Origin: Todiramphus chloris collaris
Taxonomy: Eukaryota; Chordata; Aves; Coraciiformes; Alcedinidae
NCBI GenBank assembly: GCA_025345505.1
Contig: JANVCC010000125.1
Location: forward strand, 4,571,441-4,635,440
Reading direction: 5' to 3'
DNA length: 64,000 nt
Each line of letters opens with the position of its first letter. Position 1 is the stretch's first letter. The translations under genes were made by a program, and so were the position numbers. Of this stretch, positions 35,799 through 48,484 are shown piece after piece. The notes beneath the pieces are model-generated. The model was given only the letters and a program-made list of their open reading frames with translations, was not told where the DNA came from and did not search any database.

Positions 35799-36091
35799 AC
35801 TAATTAGACATAACAAAAAAATAATTATCTAAGTTGAGATCACAGCATTGCGGGACGTTACCTGATGGGATGAAGACTGAAGAAAACTGGATATTGGCAG
35901 ATGAATCTCATGTTCTTTTTGCTAGGTGAACTGATCTACCAAGAGCACCTTATATCCAAATACAGTGTGGTCCATCCAGACAAGCAAGTGTAAAAAACAG
36001 TGGATGAATCAATGGCTCCAGGCAACTTCTCCAGTAGTTAACTGAAATGAAAATTTTGCAATGGCTACTGTGAACTTCCTGCATTTTTATT

Positions 36092-36106
36092 TGTGTGTGT
36101 GTGTGT
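36092..36106. repeat. (TG)n microsatellite
   Basis: A short, nearly perfect TG run of about 15 bases in otherwise unique sequence. Confidence 0.9.
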
Positions 36107-36384
36107 TTGTGCACACTATCACCTCCAGGAAAAAAAGATTTTGACAAATCTTGAATTTTGAGACTGAACTTTGAATGCTCGGTTATTGGAAGGACCTGCA
36201 AGAAAAGGCAGCAATTTTTACTTGATTTCAAGCAGAAGAAAGCACTTATGAAATAATCGCATTTCAAACATGAAAATGCTTGATCTCAGAGTTATATTAC
36301 AATCTACGAGGTCCTTTCTGAAGCTCATGACTCACTGGGAGTGTCTCCCTGGCAGTTTTATCTGAGCCTGTCCTCTTTCAGTAA

Positions 36385-36645
36385 ATCATAGAATCATAGA
36401 ACAGTAGATGTTGGAAGGGCCCTCTGGAGATCATCAAGTCCAATCCCCCTGCCAGAGCAGGATCACCCAGGGCAGGCCACACAGGAATAGCTCCAGGTGA
36501 GTTTTGAAAGTCTCTAGAGAAGGAAACTCCATAACCTCTCTGGGCAGCCTGGTCCAGTCTCCATCACCCTCACAGCAAATAAGTTTCTCCTCATGTTGAG
36601 GCAAATCTTCCTGTGTTCCAGCTTGTGACCAGTACCTCTCAATAA
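36385..36645 (-). mobile_element. CR1 LINE, 3' part
   Basis: The reversed tail AATCATAGAATCATAGAACA begins near 36386. It is followed by GATGTTGGAAGGGCCCTCTG, GGATCACCCAGGGCAGGCC, CTCTCTGGGCAGCCTGGTCC and CACAGCAAATAAGTTTCTCC. The element is cut near TTGTGACCAGTACCTCTC. Confidence 0.92.
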
Positions 36646-37826
36646 TCAAGTGTACCTTGCTATTAAATCCTTTTAAACCACTGTTGCATTTATCATTAGA
36701 CTTTGTTAACTTGGTGTTTTATGTGAATAAAATATATTGCTGCTTCTCTCTTAGGGGTGAAGTGCATCACTCCACCCACAAGTGAGCAGTAGCAAATGGT
36801 TTAAGAAGAGCAAAAAAGCTGATGCCTCACCACTCTACTCTCCCAGCCTTCAGCAAACTACCCACTATGTGCTTTCCCAGCCAGAAATGATGCCTCTTTT
36901 TTTGAAAGCCATTGATGAAGTTTTTATTTCTCATTGTTGTGGATTTTCTGGAGGGATAGCTGAACCTACATGATGCAGGTTGTCTGATGAAAACATTCCA
37001 AAATCATGGCTCTTGGGTAAAACATTGCCCATAAACCTTGTGAGCACTAGACAGCCTATGAATAGAAGAAATACTGATGTTTAGACCCATAAGAAAAACT
37101 GATGGGAGTTCTTCACCAACGTTTAGGAGTTTGTCACTAGCCACTAGTGGAGGAAGGATGGGTCAACGTAAATATCCCAGTGGCTCTGTGGACTCTCAAA
37201 ATCCATTAAAATGGCAGTAAAAGAGGTCTCTGACAATCCCCATTACCACCATGAATGTGAAGTGTATGCAAGAGACACGAGTTACTTATTTTTCTGGGGT
37301 GAGACCCAAAGCCATTTTAAACTACTGTTTGGCCGATTAAAACCCTATGATTTCAAATTTCTGGTTCTGTGCAAACCTATCCCACTTATTTCAATTAATT
37401 GACTGAACAGTGGCACACTACGTTCTGTTTCTCCTGTTATTTATGTTCTAGTAATGAGAAAAAAAAGCCCAACAAACAACCCAAGAGAAACAGAGAGACA
37501 CAGAGCCTGGGTAGTCCAGTAACCTGCTGAAACATGCCAGAAGCTTTGGGTTTTTCACAGTCCTGATATTTGTCTTGACATGGATTGGGCCCAGTGCTGT
37601 TAATTTGCAAGGTGAACATTTTGTTTATTATGTACGTGCAGTGAATTGTAATAGGAGGCTAACTGACAGTAGCTGAGGAATTGCACAGCCCCGCAGATGA
37701 TCTGCTTTAATAGCTCAAAAACCTGTGGAGCTGGGTTCTGTATGGGCATACTCCAAGCAGCTCTTTGATCAAATCTGAGAGGTCTCTGAATGAAAATTTG
37801 ATGCCTACTGATTTCCAGGACTCCAT
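36646..37826. other. Gene-free stretch
   Basis: No gene or repeat recognised. A small A run lies near 37459. Confidence 0.55.
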
Positions 37827-38265
37827 TTCACAGAATCATGCAGAATCACTGTGGTTTGAAAAGACCTTTAAGATCAGGCCCAGCCATTATCTAACTCTAC
37901 CAGGGCCACTACTACACCATATCCTTGAGTACCACATCTAGATGGCTTTTAAATACCATGCAGGGATGGTGATTCAACCACTTCCCTGGGCAGCCTGTTC
38001 CAGTCTTTGATAACCCTTTCGGTATAGAAATTTTTCCTGATGTCCAACCTAAACCTCCCCTGGCACAACTTGATGCCATTTGCTCTTGTCCTATCAGTTG
38101 TGACTTGTGAGAAGAGACCAAAACTCACCTCTCTACAACCTCCTGTCAGGGAGTTACAGAGAGAAATAAGGTCTCTCCCCTCAGCCTCCTTCTCTTCAGG
38201 CTAAACAACACCAGACCCCTCAGCCACTCCTCATAAGACTTATTCTCAAGATCCTTCACCAAATT
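37827..38265 (-). mobile_element. CR1 LINE, about 440 bases
   Basis: Reversed tail TTTCACAGAATCATGCAGAAT, then CCATGCAGGGATGGTGATTC, GGGCAGCCTGTTCCAGTC, CCCTGGCACAACTTGATGCC, TTGTGACTTGTGAGAAGAGA and CTCAGCCTCCTTCTCTTCAG. Minus-strand pieces read [20 protein letters not shown] and [17 protein letters not shown], consistent with a decayed ORF2 C-terminus broken by indels. Confidence 0.92.
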
Positions 38266-41127
38266 TGTAGATATAAATTCAGTGACAATCTGAGAAAGCC
38301 GTGGTAGAAGGGATGAAGAGCACAACTCAGAAGTCATAGGTTTTGGTCAGTGTGTCTTTCTGCCCTTAACCTCCATGTGATGCCACGTAAAGATTAGAAT
38401 TAGGTCTGAAGAACAGGATTAAAGAAACCCCTCAGCTTCAGTCTCCTATAGTTTCCTCTCCATGCCTGCAGAACTGAGTCTCAGTCTGAGTCCTGCAGGC
38501 ATCTTTTATAGGACACTCTGCACTGAGCAGACCAGGAATGTGCCATGCCTTACCCAGCTTGATGATGTCAGTAATTATAAGCACGTTCCGTGTCCTACTT
38601 TCTAAGTATGGATGCAACCAGATGTCACTCAGGGATAACTTGGTAGCCCTTGGACAGATAACCTCAAAGGATCTGTGAAGACTAAGGTATAAAGATAAAC
38701 CTGATCATCTCTGTTAGTATGGCCAGGACACAATAAAGATTAAGACACTTTTTGATCCTAGGATGTGGTTGGCAGCTGTTTGGTACATTCAAAAGGTTAT
38801 GTTTGACTGGTCACATGAAATTCTAATCCTGTCCTTAAAAGGCATATTCCTTTTTGATGACAATAGTCTGTTAGGAATGGCATCCTAAAGCAAGGAAAAA
38901 AGTGGAGGGTGAATTGCAGCAATTTGATATGCACCTTCCATGGGCCACTCTTGGAATATGGAGGACCTGGAAAATAAGATGCGTATTGAGCCTGGAATCA
39001 GAACAGAAGGAAAAAAACAAATGAAAAACAAACCAATTAATGCTGACCTCTCTGAGCTGAGATTTGCATAGAAAGAGTGTGGGAATAAACCAGTGCAAGT
39101 GATTACATTTTAGGGAAAAAAAAAAAAAGGCAGATTACATCTTGACCTTATCAGTTAGCAACCTGCAAAGAAGTGATGTCCTATTTGAAACATGTCCAGG
39201 AAAAAAAAAACAACAGAGGTCAATATGCTCACCTAGTGTGTGGTTTTACTCAGGTAAGATACAAAAGCATCAAAAGACTCTGCTTATCCCATCCAAGACC
39301 ACTAAGTGTGCAATACTAGAGGAGTTTCAACCATTTTGGGATGAGCTCAGCTGTCTACCAAGGAGGTATTGAATACAGTGAACTATGTCTCCTGACAAGG
39401 TCGCTCAGTGCCAAGTCAATCATGGATGAGTTTATGAAGCTGTCTGCTCCACTTAGGCTGCCCAAAGTGGTCCTGCAGGGTTTCTCTGAAGGAAATGAAA
39501 GAGCAGGACTGCTGTAATACCTAATGCATCTTTCTGACAGAGAAGAAGTAAAATGTAGCTCTGAATTTACTGTGTGAATTCCTTTGAAACTAAGGACTGA
39601 ATGTGAAGCCGCTGTGAAAAATCCAGCTAGAGAAGGTAACCTAAACCAATCCATCCATCCATGGACTGGGTAAAGAATCTGTTCTCCTTATGAAGAGGAC
39701 ATCCACAACCCTCCTTTCTCAGTTGAATCAGATATTGGTAGCTTGTAAGACTAAAACCAGATGTTTGTGGTAGTATCTGAGAACTTCAGATGCCATTAAA
39801 GCTGGTGGTTCCCTCCACCATGAAGCTTCATGGCCTGGTGCCCTGTGGCCAAATATCACAGTGGTACTGACTCAACACACACCAGGAAAAGATGCCAGAA
39901 ACATATGAAGAAATTGGATGCCAAACTCTCCTTCATTTATATGCTGATTTGCACTCTCTTTGAGATAAACACATTATTCTGTGATCAGGATTGGTCCATT
40001 CTACCTAAATGTAATCTCAGTAGCCATGGTCTCTCTGTTCCTCAAAAAACCCAACCCAAAACAAAACAAAAAAACCTGCATTGTATTATGGGGTAGTCGT
40101 TTGTTTTCTTTCATATGACTGGGGTATTTTATTTCTTCTCCTCTCATTCATCACCTTCCTTCACCTTTGCTTTCTTGTAATATTCCAGAGCACGAACAGG
40201 CAAATGGTCTCCCTGTGATTGAATAATCCCTTGACTGATGCCATTCTGACTTGGTGAACAGAAAAGTACAAAAATCCTTGTAGATATTTCAGTCGGCCAT
40301 GAAATTGCGATTAAATTCCTGAAGGCTGAAAGGAATTTGTTTGTGAAGAGCTGAGATTTGTGACTCATCATTTGGTAGGAATATATAAGTGATGATAATG
40401 ATGAAAAGCACCTAGGGGCAGAGGGCTCAGCAACATCCCCAGAGAGACGTGCCTGGTGGCCAGGCTTTTCAGCAGCCCCTCTCCAAAGCAATCCACTACA
40501 CCTGAATGATCTTGCTGCCTTACAAAAGTGTGGCAGCAATAAAATTTAGAGATTAACTCCCAGTTTAAATTTGGGTAATAGTCCTTTTGCCTGCTTAACA
40601 AACCTAGAGCTGTCTCCTGACATCCTTTCCCATTGCACAAGAAGGTGGTGTTTCAGAAAGATATCTGCAAAGTCCCACCCTTCCTACAGCAGGTATGTTC
40701 ATGTTTGAAAGCAAATATTCACATGACAAAGAATTTTTGACATACTATTTCTTAGAAATTTAGTCTTTGACCATTATAGGTGTGGGGTGTCCCTCAGATA
40801 TGATCAACACTATATGCCAAGAGTAACAGTTGCAATATCCCTTCCTTTCTATCACAATAGGACTGACACTACCTCCCCTTCCCTTCATCAGATAACATCT
40901 TCACCTTTCCCCATCAGAATCTCTCTCTCCCTCACATGACAGTTAAGTTAATATAAAAATCACTGTCTCTGTTTTAAACTGGTTGTGTGTGATGTGCTCA
41001 CCTGCACGAACACTTCTGGCAACTCTGACTGTTTGGGGTTTTTTCTCTCTTTTCAGATCAAACACAGTGAGCTGTTTTCATTTTCATGATGAGAAGCTTC
41101 CTATGGTCTGTGAATCTGTATAGGGTG
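38266..41127. other. Gene-free stretch
   Basis: No gene or interspersed repeat recognised in about 2.9 kb. It includes a 10-base-arm inverted repeat at 38462-38502, A runs near 39116-39128 and 39201-39210, and AC-rich low complexity near 40046-40076. Confidence 0.55.
38462..38502. repeat. Inverted repeat with nested hairpin
   Basis: Arms ATGCCTGCAG (38462-38471) and CTGCAGGCAT (38493-38502) are perfectly complementary over 10 bases. The 21-base loop contains a smaller inverted repeat (ACTGA/TCAGT). No known function can be assigned. Confidence 0.8.
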
Positions 41128-41182
41128 CAATAATTGGACTCTATGATCTTAAGAGTCTTTTCCAACCACTAAATGATTCTGT
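41128..41182 (+). mobile_element. CR1 3'-end fragment
   Basis: AATTGGACTCTATGATCTTA, GAGTCTTTTCCAACCACTAA and ATGATTCTGTAATT form a CR1 3' terminus of about 55 bases with no body. Confidence 0.8.
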
Positions 41183-41962
41183 AATTAATCACGTCCTACC
41201 TGGCTTTCTGCATCTTCCTTTCTCTCACTTCTCTTCCCAGCCAAACCATTCTAGTCTGCCTACCCTTGAAGGCACAGAAAAATATAATAAGTTTTATAGT
41301 GTATTTATGAAGGCTGATAAAGTTTGCTTTATGGCTTCTGGCCTTATAAAATGGTCTCCAAGTTGCAATGAAATCCTTTAAATTCATATGATTGCTTGAA
41401 GAAACTGGGGGAAGTGAGAGATATTGGAAATATTTCATCTGACAAAGGAAACAATTGCAAAATGGGTTTTTGCTCTTGCTTTACTGCAGAGCAATTATAA
41501 GAAGTGGGATCTACAGTTCTGGTTTTAAACACAATAACAGTGTGACAATTCATATACATGACTTGACTTGCAAGTGCAATTGAAGGGAGTCTCACCTCAG
41601 TGATTTTGTCTGTTCTATCACCGAGTCCTTGCTCTGCCAACCAAGCAGCAAGAGCTCATCTTGCTTTTATTTGGTAAATATTAAACTAAACTGCTCAGAT
41701 TTTTTATTTTCCCCATAAAAGATTTGCAAACCTGCAAGACAGGACTGGGAAGCCTCAGCCTGCCTGTATTGTCTTTGAATTCTGTTTCTGTATTAGATGT
41801 ACATCCCTCAGTGTGATGTACATCCCAGTAATCTGCTTCTCTCAGCTACCTGCCATTCAAATGTGCCAGGTGTGTACAGCATGTGCAAAGCAGCATGGTC
41901 TGACACAGGGGTCAACAATCTTCCCCGCGTGACATGCCAGACTATTTTTCTCTCATAAATTA

Positions 41963-41990
41963 GAGATGAGATGAGATGATGAGATGAGAT
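41963..41990. repeat. (GAGAT)n pentanucleotide repeat
   Basis: About five units of GAGAT with one GAT slippage in the middle. Purine-rich on the plus strand apart from the T. Confidence 0.88.
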
Positions 41991-42524
41991 AGGAAAAAAT
42001 GCATCAGAGTACAATAAATGCAGAATGATACAGAAATGTCTGATCTACTGTTGGCTAAAACTTGCTTTTCTGCAAAGTGGTGTCTTCTGTTGCATTTATA
42101 GGTCCACCACATCTGCTGCAGATACCTGCTCAGAAGCTGTGACTGCCATCCCAACTTTACTGGTGTTGTAGCCAGCAACTATGCTTTATGAAGATCTCCA
42201 GTGAATGGTTACTGTTCCCCAGACAATTACGTGACCTTATTCATATACCCTGCCTCTAGGGTAGGGACTCTAGAGGCTGATATGCCCTTTTCCAAGGCTA
42301 GGCTTCCTCAGCAAGGGAAACATTTGCTTTTCTTCGTACGCAAGGTTCCTGGAAAAAAAACCACAGAGAACAAACAAGGATACCCAAATGTATGATCTAG
42401 TGCCCAGGTCACTACACTGGGTTGTAGGTTTTCCCTCTAGATTTCTGGCATGCATGGCCTTTGGCAAGTCACACAACCTTCTGGTGCAGCAAAAATGGAG
42501 GTAAGACATTACAATGAAAAGAGA

Positions 42525-42550
42525 TTTTTTTTCTTTTTTTTTTTTTTTTT
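42525..42550. repeat. T-rich tract
   Basis: Eight T, one C and 17 T in a row. No retroposon body is attached on either side. Confidence 0.9.
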
Positions 42551-43976
42551 GTCTATCTCCACAAGAATACATGCTATATCCTTCTCTGATGGAATTATTC
42601 TAATCCAGCGACATGAAGACCACAGGTCTGACTTGGTGTGGCAAATCTTACCTTGGTTTGAGAGAAAATTTACCTTCAGGTTTTCTTTTCCCCATGGAGG
42701 AGAGCCGGGTGTTCCTACATGATAGAATTTTGGAAAAGTTCTGTCACTGGAGGTTTGGTTGTCATGGTGTGTTCAATGGTTATGAAAGTGATAAAAGATC
42801 CACCTTGTCAATACACCGAGATGCAAAAATACCAGCTATCAGCATCCAGGTCATTTCTGTTCTTTGAAATTTGGAAAATAAAAGGCCGGCTTTTAATTTC
42901 CAAATGCCAGTCACACAAAGACAGGGCCATTTAGTAAAATGGCAGAAGACCATCCCATTGGGAATAAACTGGAACTTATCAAAGGATTATAAAATAATTG
43001 AAACCATAAATCAAGAAATAAACAAAATGAACCAGAAAAAGAAGCTCAGGATTTTTTTTTTCTGTTGAGAATGGTTGTAAGCAGTGCATTTTTCACAGTT
43101 CTGTGTCGATATTTGAGCAGCAGAGACTGAAAGAAGAATGTAGGTTGATTTTGGAGAAGCATTAGCATAGTGAATCAATTATTGAGGAATCTTTTATAAT
43201 ACTAGTGAGTGCTTTTTCCATCCTCAGAATACAAAAGTGCTCAGTGCATGTAAGAAAATACAGCATTTTAAGAAGCTCGCAATGGAATTTTAAACTGTGG
43301 TGCCCTGGATCTATCACTTGATCTTGCAGTTCACATCTCTGTTGCATATATCCGTAAAATCCTTGAATAACTTCTGCTAATAAGACAATATTCTTCTGTT
43401 ATACTCTATGATTCACTTTTTACCCCTGAAACCAGCATCAGGGTACCACGTTTCTTCTTGTTCTCAAATGTTTTTAATTCACACTTCAAGGTCAGGTCAG
43501 GTACAAGCCATCCCATTATCGTTCCCTGGTTCCAGAGTAATTGTATCTTATACTTCAATCTGTGTTTAACAGCATATCACAGATGAACTTGTAAATGTAA
43601 AACAGAGTGTCCTTCTACTGTTACAATTATTCTTTTAGCATTGATGGGTAAGGGCATTCAAGATGCTGAACTGGCAAGCAGATCCAATACAGATCTCGAT
43701 CACCCAGCACAGAAATTTAAAGCTACTCATTTCTCATAGCATTCGATCTCTACACCACACACACACAAATTAGGCTGATGATGTCTACAATATACAGAAT
43801 CTCATGTAAGCTCCAGGAGCTAGTCTTCAGCAACATAAGGGCCAGACAAATATCCTAATATTATATTACTGTGGTAGAAGGGCAACACGAGTGTCAAATA
43901 ATCAAGTTACAGAGAAATAATCAAAGAGATTTACAAAATGCTGTTAACATACTCTGTACTCGAGATGAGAAATTCT

Positions 43977-44038
43977 ACATGGTTGGACCAGATGATCCTT
44001 GAGTTCCCTTCCAACCTGGTATTCAATGATTCTATGAC
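43977..44038 (+). mobile_element. CR1 3'-end fragment
   Basis: ACATGGTTGGACCAGATGAT, CCCTTCCAACCTGGTATTC and AATGATTCTATGAC mark about 60 bases of CR1 3' end. The element is truncated just upstream of the conserved GGTTGGAC block. Confidence 0.87.
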
Positions 44039-46679
44039 ACTTTACACACTCCAGACCCAGAAGGACCATAACACTGTCTTAGTTTTTCCAGGAAATCTTT
44101 TTTTTAACCATATTTTATGACACAGTTTATTTCCTTGTATATGTTCCTTGATATTTACCTGTTCTGCTTCTGTGTAAGTCAGTGTTCTTCACAGACATTT
44201 TCTTTGGAGAGTCTTTAACTCTGCACTACATTCTTTTTCTCTTCAGTACTTTCCTTAAAGAAGGAGATTGTGTGGCAGTCCTCACTTTAGTACTATTCAT
44301 TCTCCAGATAAGCATTTAAAAAAAAAAAAACCACAACCACAAAGCACAGCTGTTAACAAGGTTTCTCGAAGTCTATTCTATAAATGCCCAAACACAATTG
44401 TCACTCATCATGCAATAGTATTTGTCTATTCTTACCCATATTGAAATACCTCTTTTTTTTTAGTATGAACAGCATCTCTTCTTCAATTCTAACATCTTCT
44501 CTTCTCTGATCATTTGTAAAGTTGTCGAGATTAAGCAAGACTCAAATGGAGCTTGAAGGGGCAGCAGTACCATGGCAAACATAGGCATTGGAAGTGCTTT
44601 GATATACTGAGATCTCAGTGTTACCTGCATTACACCCATCCCCCAGCAAGCCCAGCCTAGGCTGCATGTTTATTCATGTGCTTTGCTTATCCACAGTCGG
44701 CTACTGGTTAAGTAATATTTTTTCTGCTTTCCTTTTAGATCTTAGCATGTCCTCTTTTTCAAGAAAAATTAGGAAAAAAAAAGGAGTAGCATATTGAGAC
44801 TTAGAAAGTGGGACCTGGAGATGACTGAAACATCTCAGATTCTGGACTTCAGGGACTGGAAGTTTGGTCTTTGGCACACTTCTAGACATCACTATTTTCA
44901 CATCACTACAGTTAATCTTTTCAGGAATATGCAGAGGTAAATGGGAAATAATTCTGCAGAGGTAGCAACCAAGCCGCTGCAAATGTCTATTGGCAGAAAC
45001 ACGCCAAATTCACCTAAGTGAAGACTTTCAATAATGTTTGAAGATATTTATTGTTTGCTCAGATCCAGATCTGAAGTGAATGAAAGCAAAGATTATGATA
45101 TTATGACACCAGGGCTTTGGCCCTGATAGGTCACTTGAGAAGTGGTCCCTCCTTCATGTAGACAGTCCTATTACAAATCCCACTGAAATTCATGGAGATC
45201 TTTCCATGCAATTAGCTACACTCTGTGGCAGACTCAGAGGTCTTTGTTACAGACAGGTCAGCACTTGGCAACAGTGTGAATATACCTGGGCTAGCAGCCA
45301 AGGATTCCTGTTTTTGCTGACGTATTGAAACCTTTTCCCTGCTGTAATATGTGTTCCTTGCCTCGGTGATTTTCTAAGCCCCAGTGGCTGGACTCACCAT
45401 CTATAATAATGTACAGACACTCCTCTACATCACCATCCCCATTTACAGGTTCACCTGGATGTCATGGCCTTCACTGGATACACAAATAGCATGAAAGTTC
45501 ATGTGCTTTATAACATGGTAGAAATTATGCCAGTAGGTCTGTGAGGCTTGTCCATGGCAGTATCATCTTCCAAAATGCCTGTGCATGTTCTGATGGACAT
45601 GTATGCCCTTGCATCTGTTAGAAGACGCTGTTAGAAAGCCTCGTTCTTGAACAGAGCTGCACAGAGCGCTTCTGCCTGTTTACTTTATTCTGCCCAGAAA
45701 TCTGAGTCTGGAATCCTAGGTAATTGCTGTTGATTACAAAATCTGTCCTGGCCTCAAGCACAGCTGATACTGTCATCTTGCTTGTTTCTCTCGACCAGGT
45801 GGTATCCTTCAGGTGGTATATCACATCCAAAATACAAAGCTCATTGCTGTTGATGAGATCTGATGTGAAGATAGGCTCTGAGGGGGGTAGGTTTGGAGGT
45901 TGTATAAGTCTGTAAAACAACCTTCCTTTCATAGTGTTTTATGATGTTTTTTACATTGATTCCAAAATATATTTGCTGTTGTTAAAACTGAGGAGAAGTT
46001 TTGTGTCTGGGAACATTCTCAGTGCTTTTGAGACCTTGCCACACTGATGAGGTTTCTTGATTTCAGTGTAGGTCCACCCTTCTCTGCAACTGGCAAGAAC
46101 ACCTATAAAGAGAAGACATAGATAAAACAATTAACTGACAGAAGAATACTTGTTTGGGATTGGCAGCAATGACTTGGCTGAGATGATTGCTTGTTTGCTG
46201 ACATGTCCTCCTAGCTACCTGAGAAGCTATTTCCTTTAACTCACCTTGGACTGTAGCAATTGAAGCACTCTATATATTAAGTAGCAAGACTTTGTGCAGC
46301 TATTTCTATTTAAGTTAGACTCAATGACCTTAATAGAAAACTGCCAACAAAAGCACAAAAAAGTTTAATTGAATTAAGTCTAAATAATATGATCTTGAAG
46401 TTTTAACACACACTTATCTATTGACATTGTCTTGCAGTGAGAATAAAAGAACAAAGTCCTTCTTCTGCTCTTCTGCAGAGCAGGCAAATTTATAATATAC
46501 AGAAGAAAGAGTCTGAAAGGCAAATTCTTCATACAATCTTTTATCCAATATTAGAAAGTGAACATCAAAGGTACTGCAATGTGGAAACATATTACAGGTA
46601 GTTTGGTGTCCAATGAGGTAGTGCACAGGGCACGTGTTCTTTATTTCACGTATGACAGAGTCAAATGATGTAATAATCA
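44039..46679. other. Gene-free stretch
   Basis: I see no gene or repeat beyond short A and T runs near 44318-44330 and 44454-44461. Frames here are 104 codons or shorter. Confidence 0.55.
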
Positions 46680-47073
46680 GAGAATCATAGAATCGTTTAG
46701 GTTGGTAAAGACCTTTAAGATCATTGAGTCCAACGATTGACCTAACTCTATCAAGTCCACTGCTAAATCATATCACCCAGTGCCACATCTATATGACTTT
46801 TAAACATGTCCAGGGATGGTGAGTCAACTAATTCCCTGGGAAGCCATCAAAAGAGTTTGACATCCCTGTTGGGGAAAAAATTGTTCCTCATGTCCAATCT
46901 AAACCTTCCCCGGCACAAATTGAGGCCACTTCCTCTTCTCCTATCAGTTGTTACTTGGGAGAAGAGACTGACTCCAACCTCCTTTCAGGTAGTTGTAGAG
47001 AGCAAGAAGGTCTCCCCTGAGCATCCTCTTCAGACTAAATATCCCCAATTCCCTCAGCTACTCCTCACAAGAC
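46680..47073 (-). mobile_element. CR1 LINE, about 390 bases
   Basis: Reversed tail AGAATCATAGAATCGTTTAG, then ATGTCCAGGGATGGTGAGTC, CTTCCCCGGCACAAATTGAG, TTGTTACTTGGGAGAAGAGA and GTAGTTGTAGAGAGCAAGAA. The right end near ACAAGACCTGTGCTTG joins an LTR fragment. Confidence 0.92.
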
Positions 47074-47074
47074 C

Positions 47075-47194
47075 TGTGCTTGCTGCTCAGAAGTAACTAA
47101 AACATCAGTTATCAACACTGTTTTCAACACAAATCTAAAACATAGCACAATGCAAGCTACTATGATTTACTCTATCTCTGCCAAAACCAGTACA
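47075..47194 (-). mobile_element. ERVL-type LTR terminal fragment
   Basis: The plus strand carries AACATCAGTTATCAACACTG, AACATAGCACAATGCAAGCT and ACTCTATCTCTGCCAAAACC, ending ...CAGTACA at 47194. This matches the reverse complement of the first 100 or so bases of the same avian LTR family whose other end lies at 7410. It directly abuts the CR1 on its left. Family assignment is from memory. Confidence 0.68.
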
Positions 47195-48376
47195 GATGTA
47201 GACCTGAAGAGGTTCTTCAAAGGATTTTTTTTGCTTGCAAGATGGCAGTTGGGTTCAAGCCATCTTTTGGGGATGCATGAAGAATCAGAAAATATTCCTT
47301 CTGCAGATTAATAAAAAGACATAGTACAACAGGCTCAGGAAATAAAAATGTTTGGAGGATTGAAGAAAACTGAGTATGTATCATCTCTGCCTGCTCTGTT
47401 CTTACCCTTTCCCAGACATCCAGATTGGACTGATGTTGGAGACAGGTTACTCATGTTTGGCCTGAACCAGTTCCTCTGCCCTTATGTCCTCGTGACTCCA
47501 ATCCAGGCTGATAGAAATACACCTGTGTGAACACCGTTTCCTTGATGAGGCAGTTGAAACTTATCCTTTTTTGATTATTATTTTCAGTAGTGATTTCTGG
47601 GAGTTGCTATTTTTTAATACACATATTCCCCCATGCCATTGCTTCAGTGATGAGGAAGATGGAAATCAAATAATAAAAGTTAACATGCAGGGATTATTAT
47701 AGTCCTTATAAGGACTTGGGGGAAATTATTATGAAAACAGATGGTACTCTGAAAAAATGTTAAAACTACCTCGGATTAGTTTGTCTGGATGATGAAAAGA
47801 ATTGATATTAAAGGAATAGAAAGCTATAAAGATGTTAGAGAGAGATGAACCAATTTTTTTAAATTCCTTATGGAGCTGCAGCATTCCCAACTTCTTTCTG
47901 CTTTCTGTTCTGCTTTCTTTTTAATTTGAGATCTCAGACTCCACTAATAATGGAAAAATTGCCTAAGTGTTATTAGACAATGGGGATCTCAGCTATAAGA
48001 ACAGGGTCTGCTTACTCCCCATCTGTAATTTCAGCCCTTAGATTTTGCATGGTTTTTGCTCTCTGTGGTTCTGTAAATCAGCTTTCCACTTGCCTGTTTT
48101 CTTGTATATGGCTTGAGTAGTCATCTCTAACTTCTTCTGGTAGTATCTGTCTATCAGGCTAAAACCATTTGCAACAGCTCATGGGTGTGATGTCAAAGGG
48201 TAATCCTTGGTTTCAGCTGTAATCCTTCATCCCCTACTTCCATTTTCCATGTCTTTAACAGAGAAAATGGAGTGGAGGAGAACAGAGCTCTCCTCCCACT
48301 GCTGAGGGTGTACTAGGGATGGAACACTCAGCAGGAAAATCATCTGGCCAGAGAGTTTCCCCTCATACTGATCTAG
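47195..48376. other. Gene-free stretch
   Basis: No gene or interspersed repeat recognised. The part at about 47580-47760 is AT-rich and contains the palindromic CArG box described separately. Confidence 0.55.
47701..47716. promoter_or_regulatory. Perfect 16-base palindrome with CArG box
   Basis: AGTCCTTATAAGGACT is a perfect inverted repeat. Its centre, CCTTATAAGG (47704-47713), fits the serum response factor consensus CC(A/T)6GG exactly. The flanks are AT-rich on both sides (GGATTATTAT and GGAAATTATTATG). No promoter or gene can be linked to it from the window, so a regulatory role is inference only. Confidence 0.4.
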
Positions 48377-48381
48377 TGGTA

Positions 48382-48484
48382 TGTCTTGGTTTGAAAGACA
48401 GGTGTCTGCCAAGGAAGGCAGGAGCCCCNNNNNNNNNNCTTTAAGACAAGAAGGAAAACAGAATAACTCCCCAAAACCCCAACA
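48382..48484. mobile_element. Probable solo LTR with an assembly gap inside
   Basis: The left part starts TGTCTTGGTTTGAAAGACAG, which I recognise as the start of a common passerine endogenous retrovirus LTR. The right part ends CCAAAACCCCAACA at 48484. The element thus has TG...CA ends. It is flanked by a 5-base duplication, TGGTA, at 48377-48381 and 48485-48489, as expected for a retroviral insertion. Only 47 and 46 bases are visible around 10 N, so most of the LTR, or a larger provirus, is probably missing from the assembly. Strand is not assigned because polarity rests on memory. Confidence 0.65.
48429..48438. other. Assembly gap (10 N)
   Basis: Ten N, probably a placeholder for a gap of unknown size. 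It lies within the probable LTR, which is a usual cause of assembly failure. Confidence 0.98.

Larger units (their letters stand above)
34753..36384. other. Gene-free stretch with microsatellites
   Basis: No gene or interspersed repeat recognised. It contains (AAGG)12 at 35751-35798 and (TG)n at 36092-36106. Confidence 0.6.
41183..43976. other. Gene-free stretch with simple repeats
   Basis: No gene recognised. It holds a (GAGAT)n-like run at 41963-41990, a T-rich tract at 42525-42550 and a short (CA)n at 43756-43767. Confidence 0.55.
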
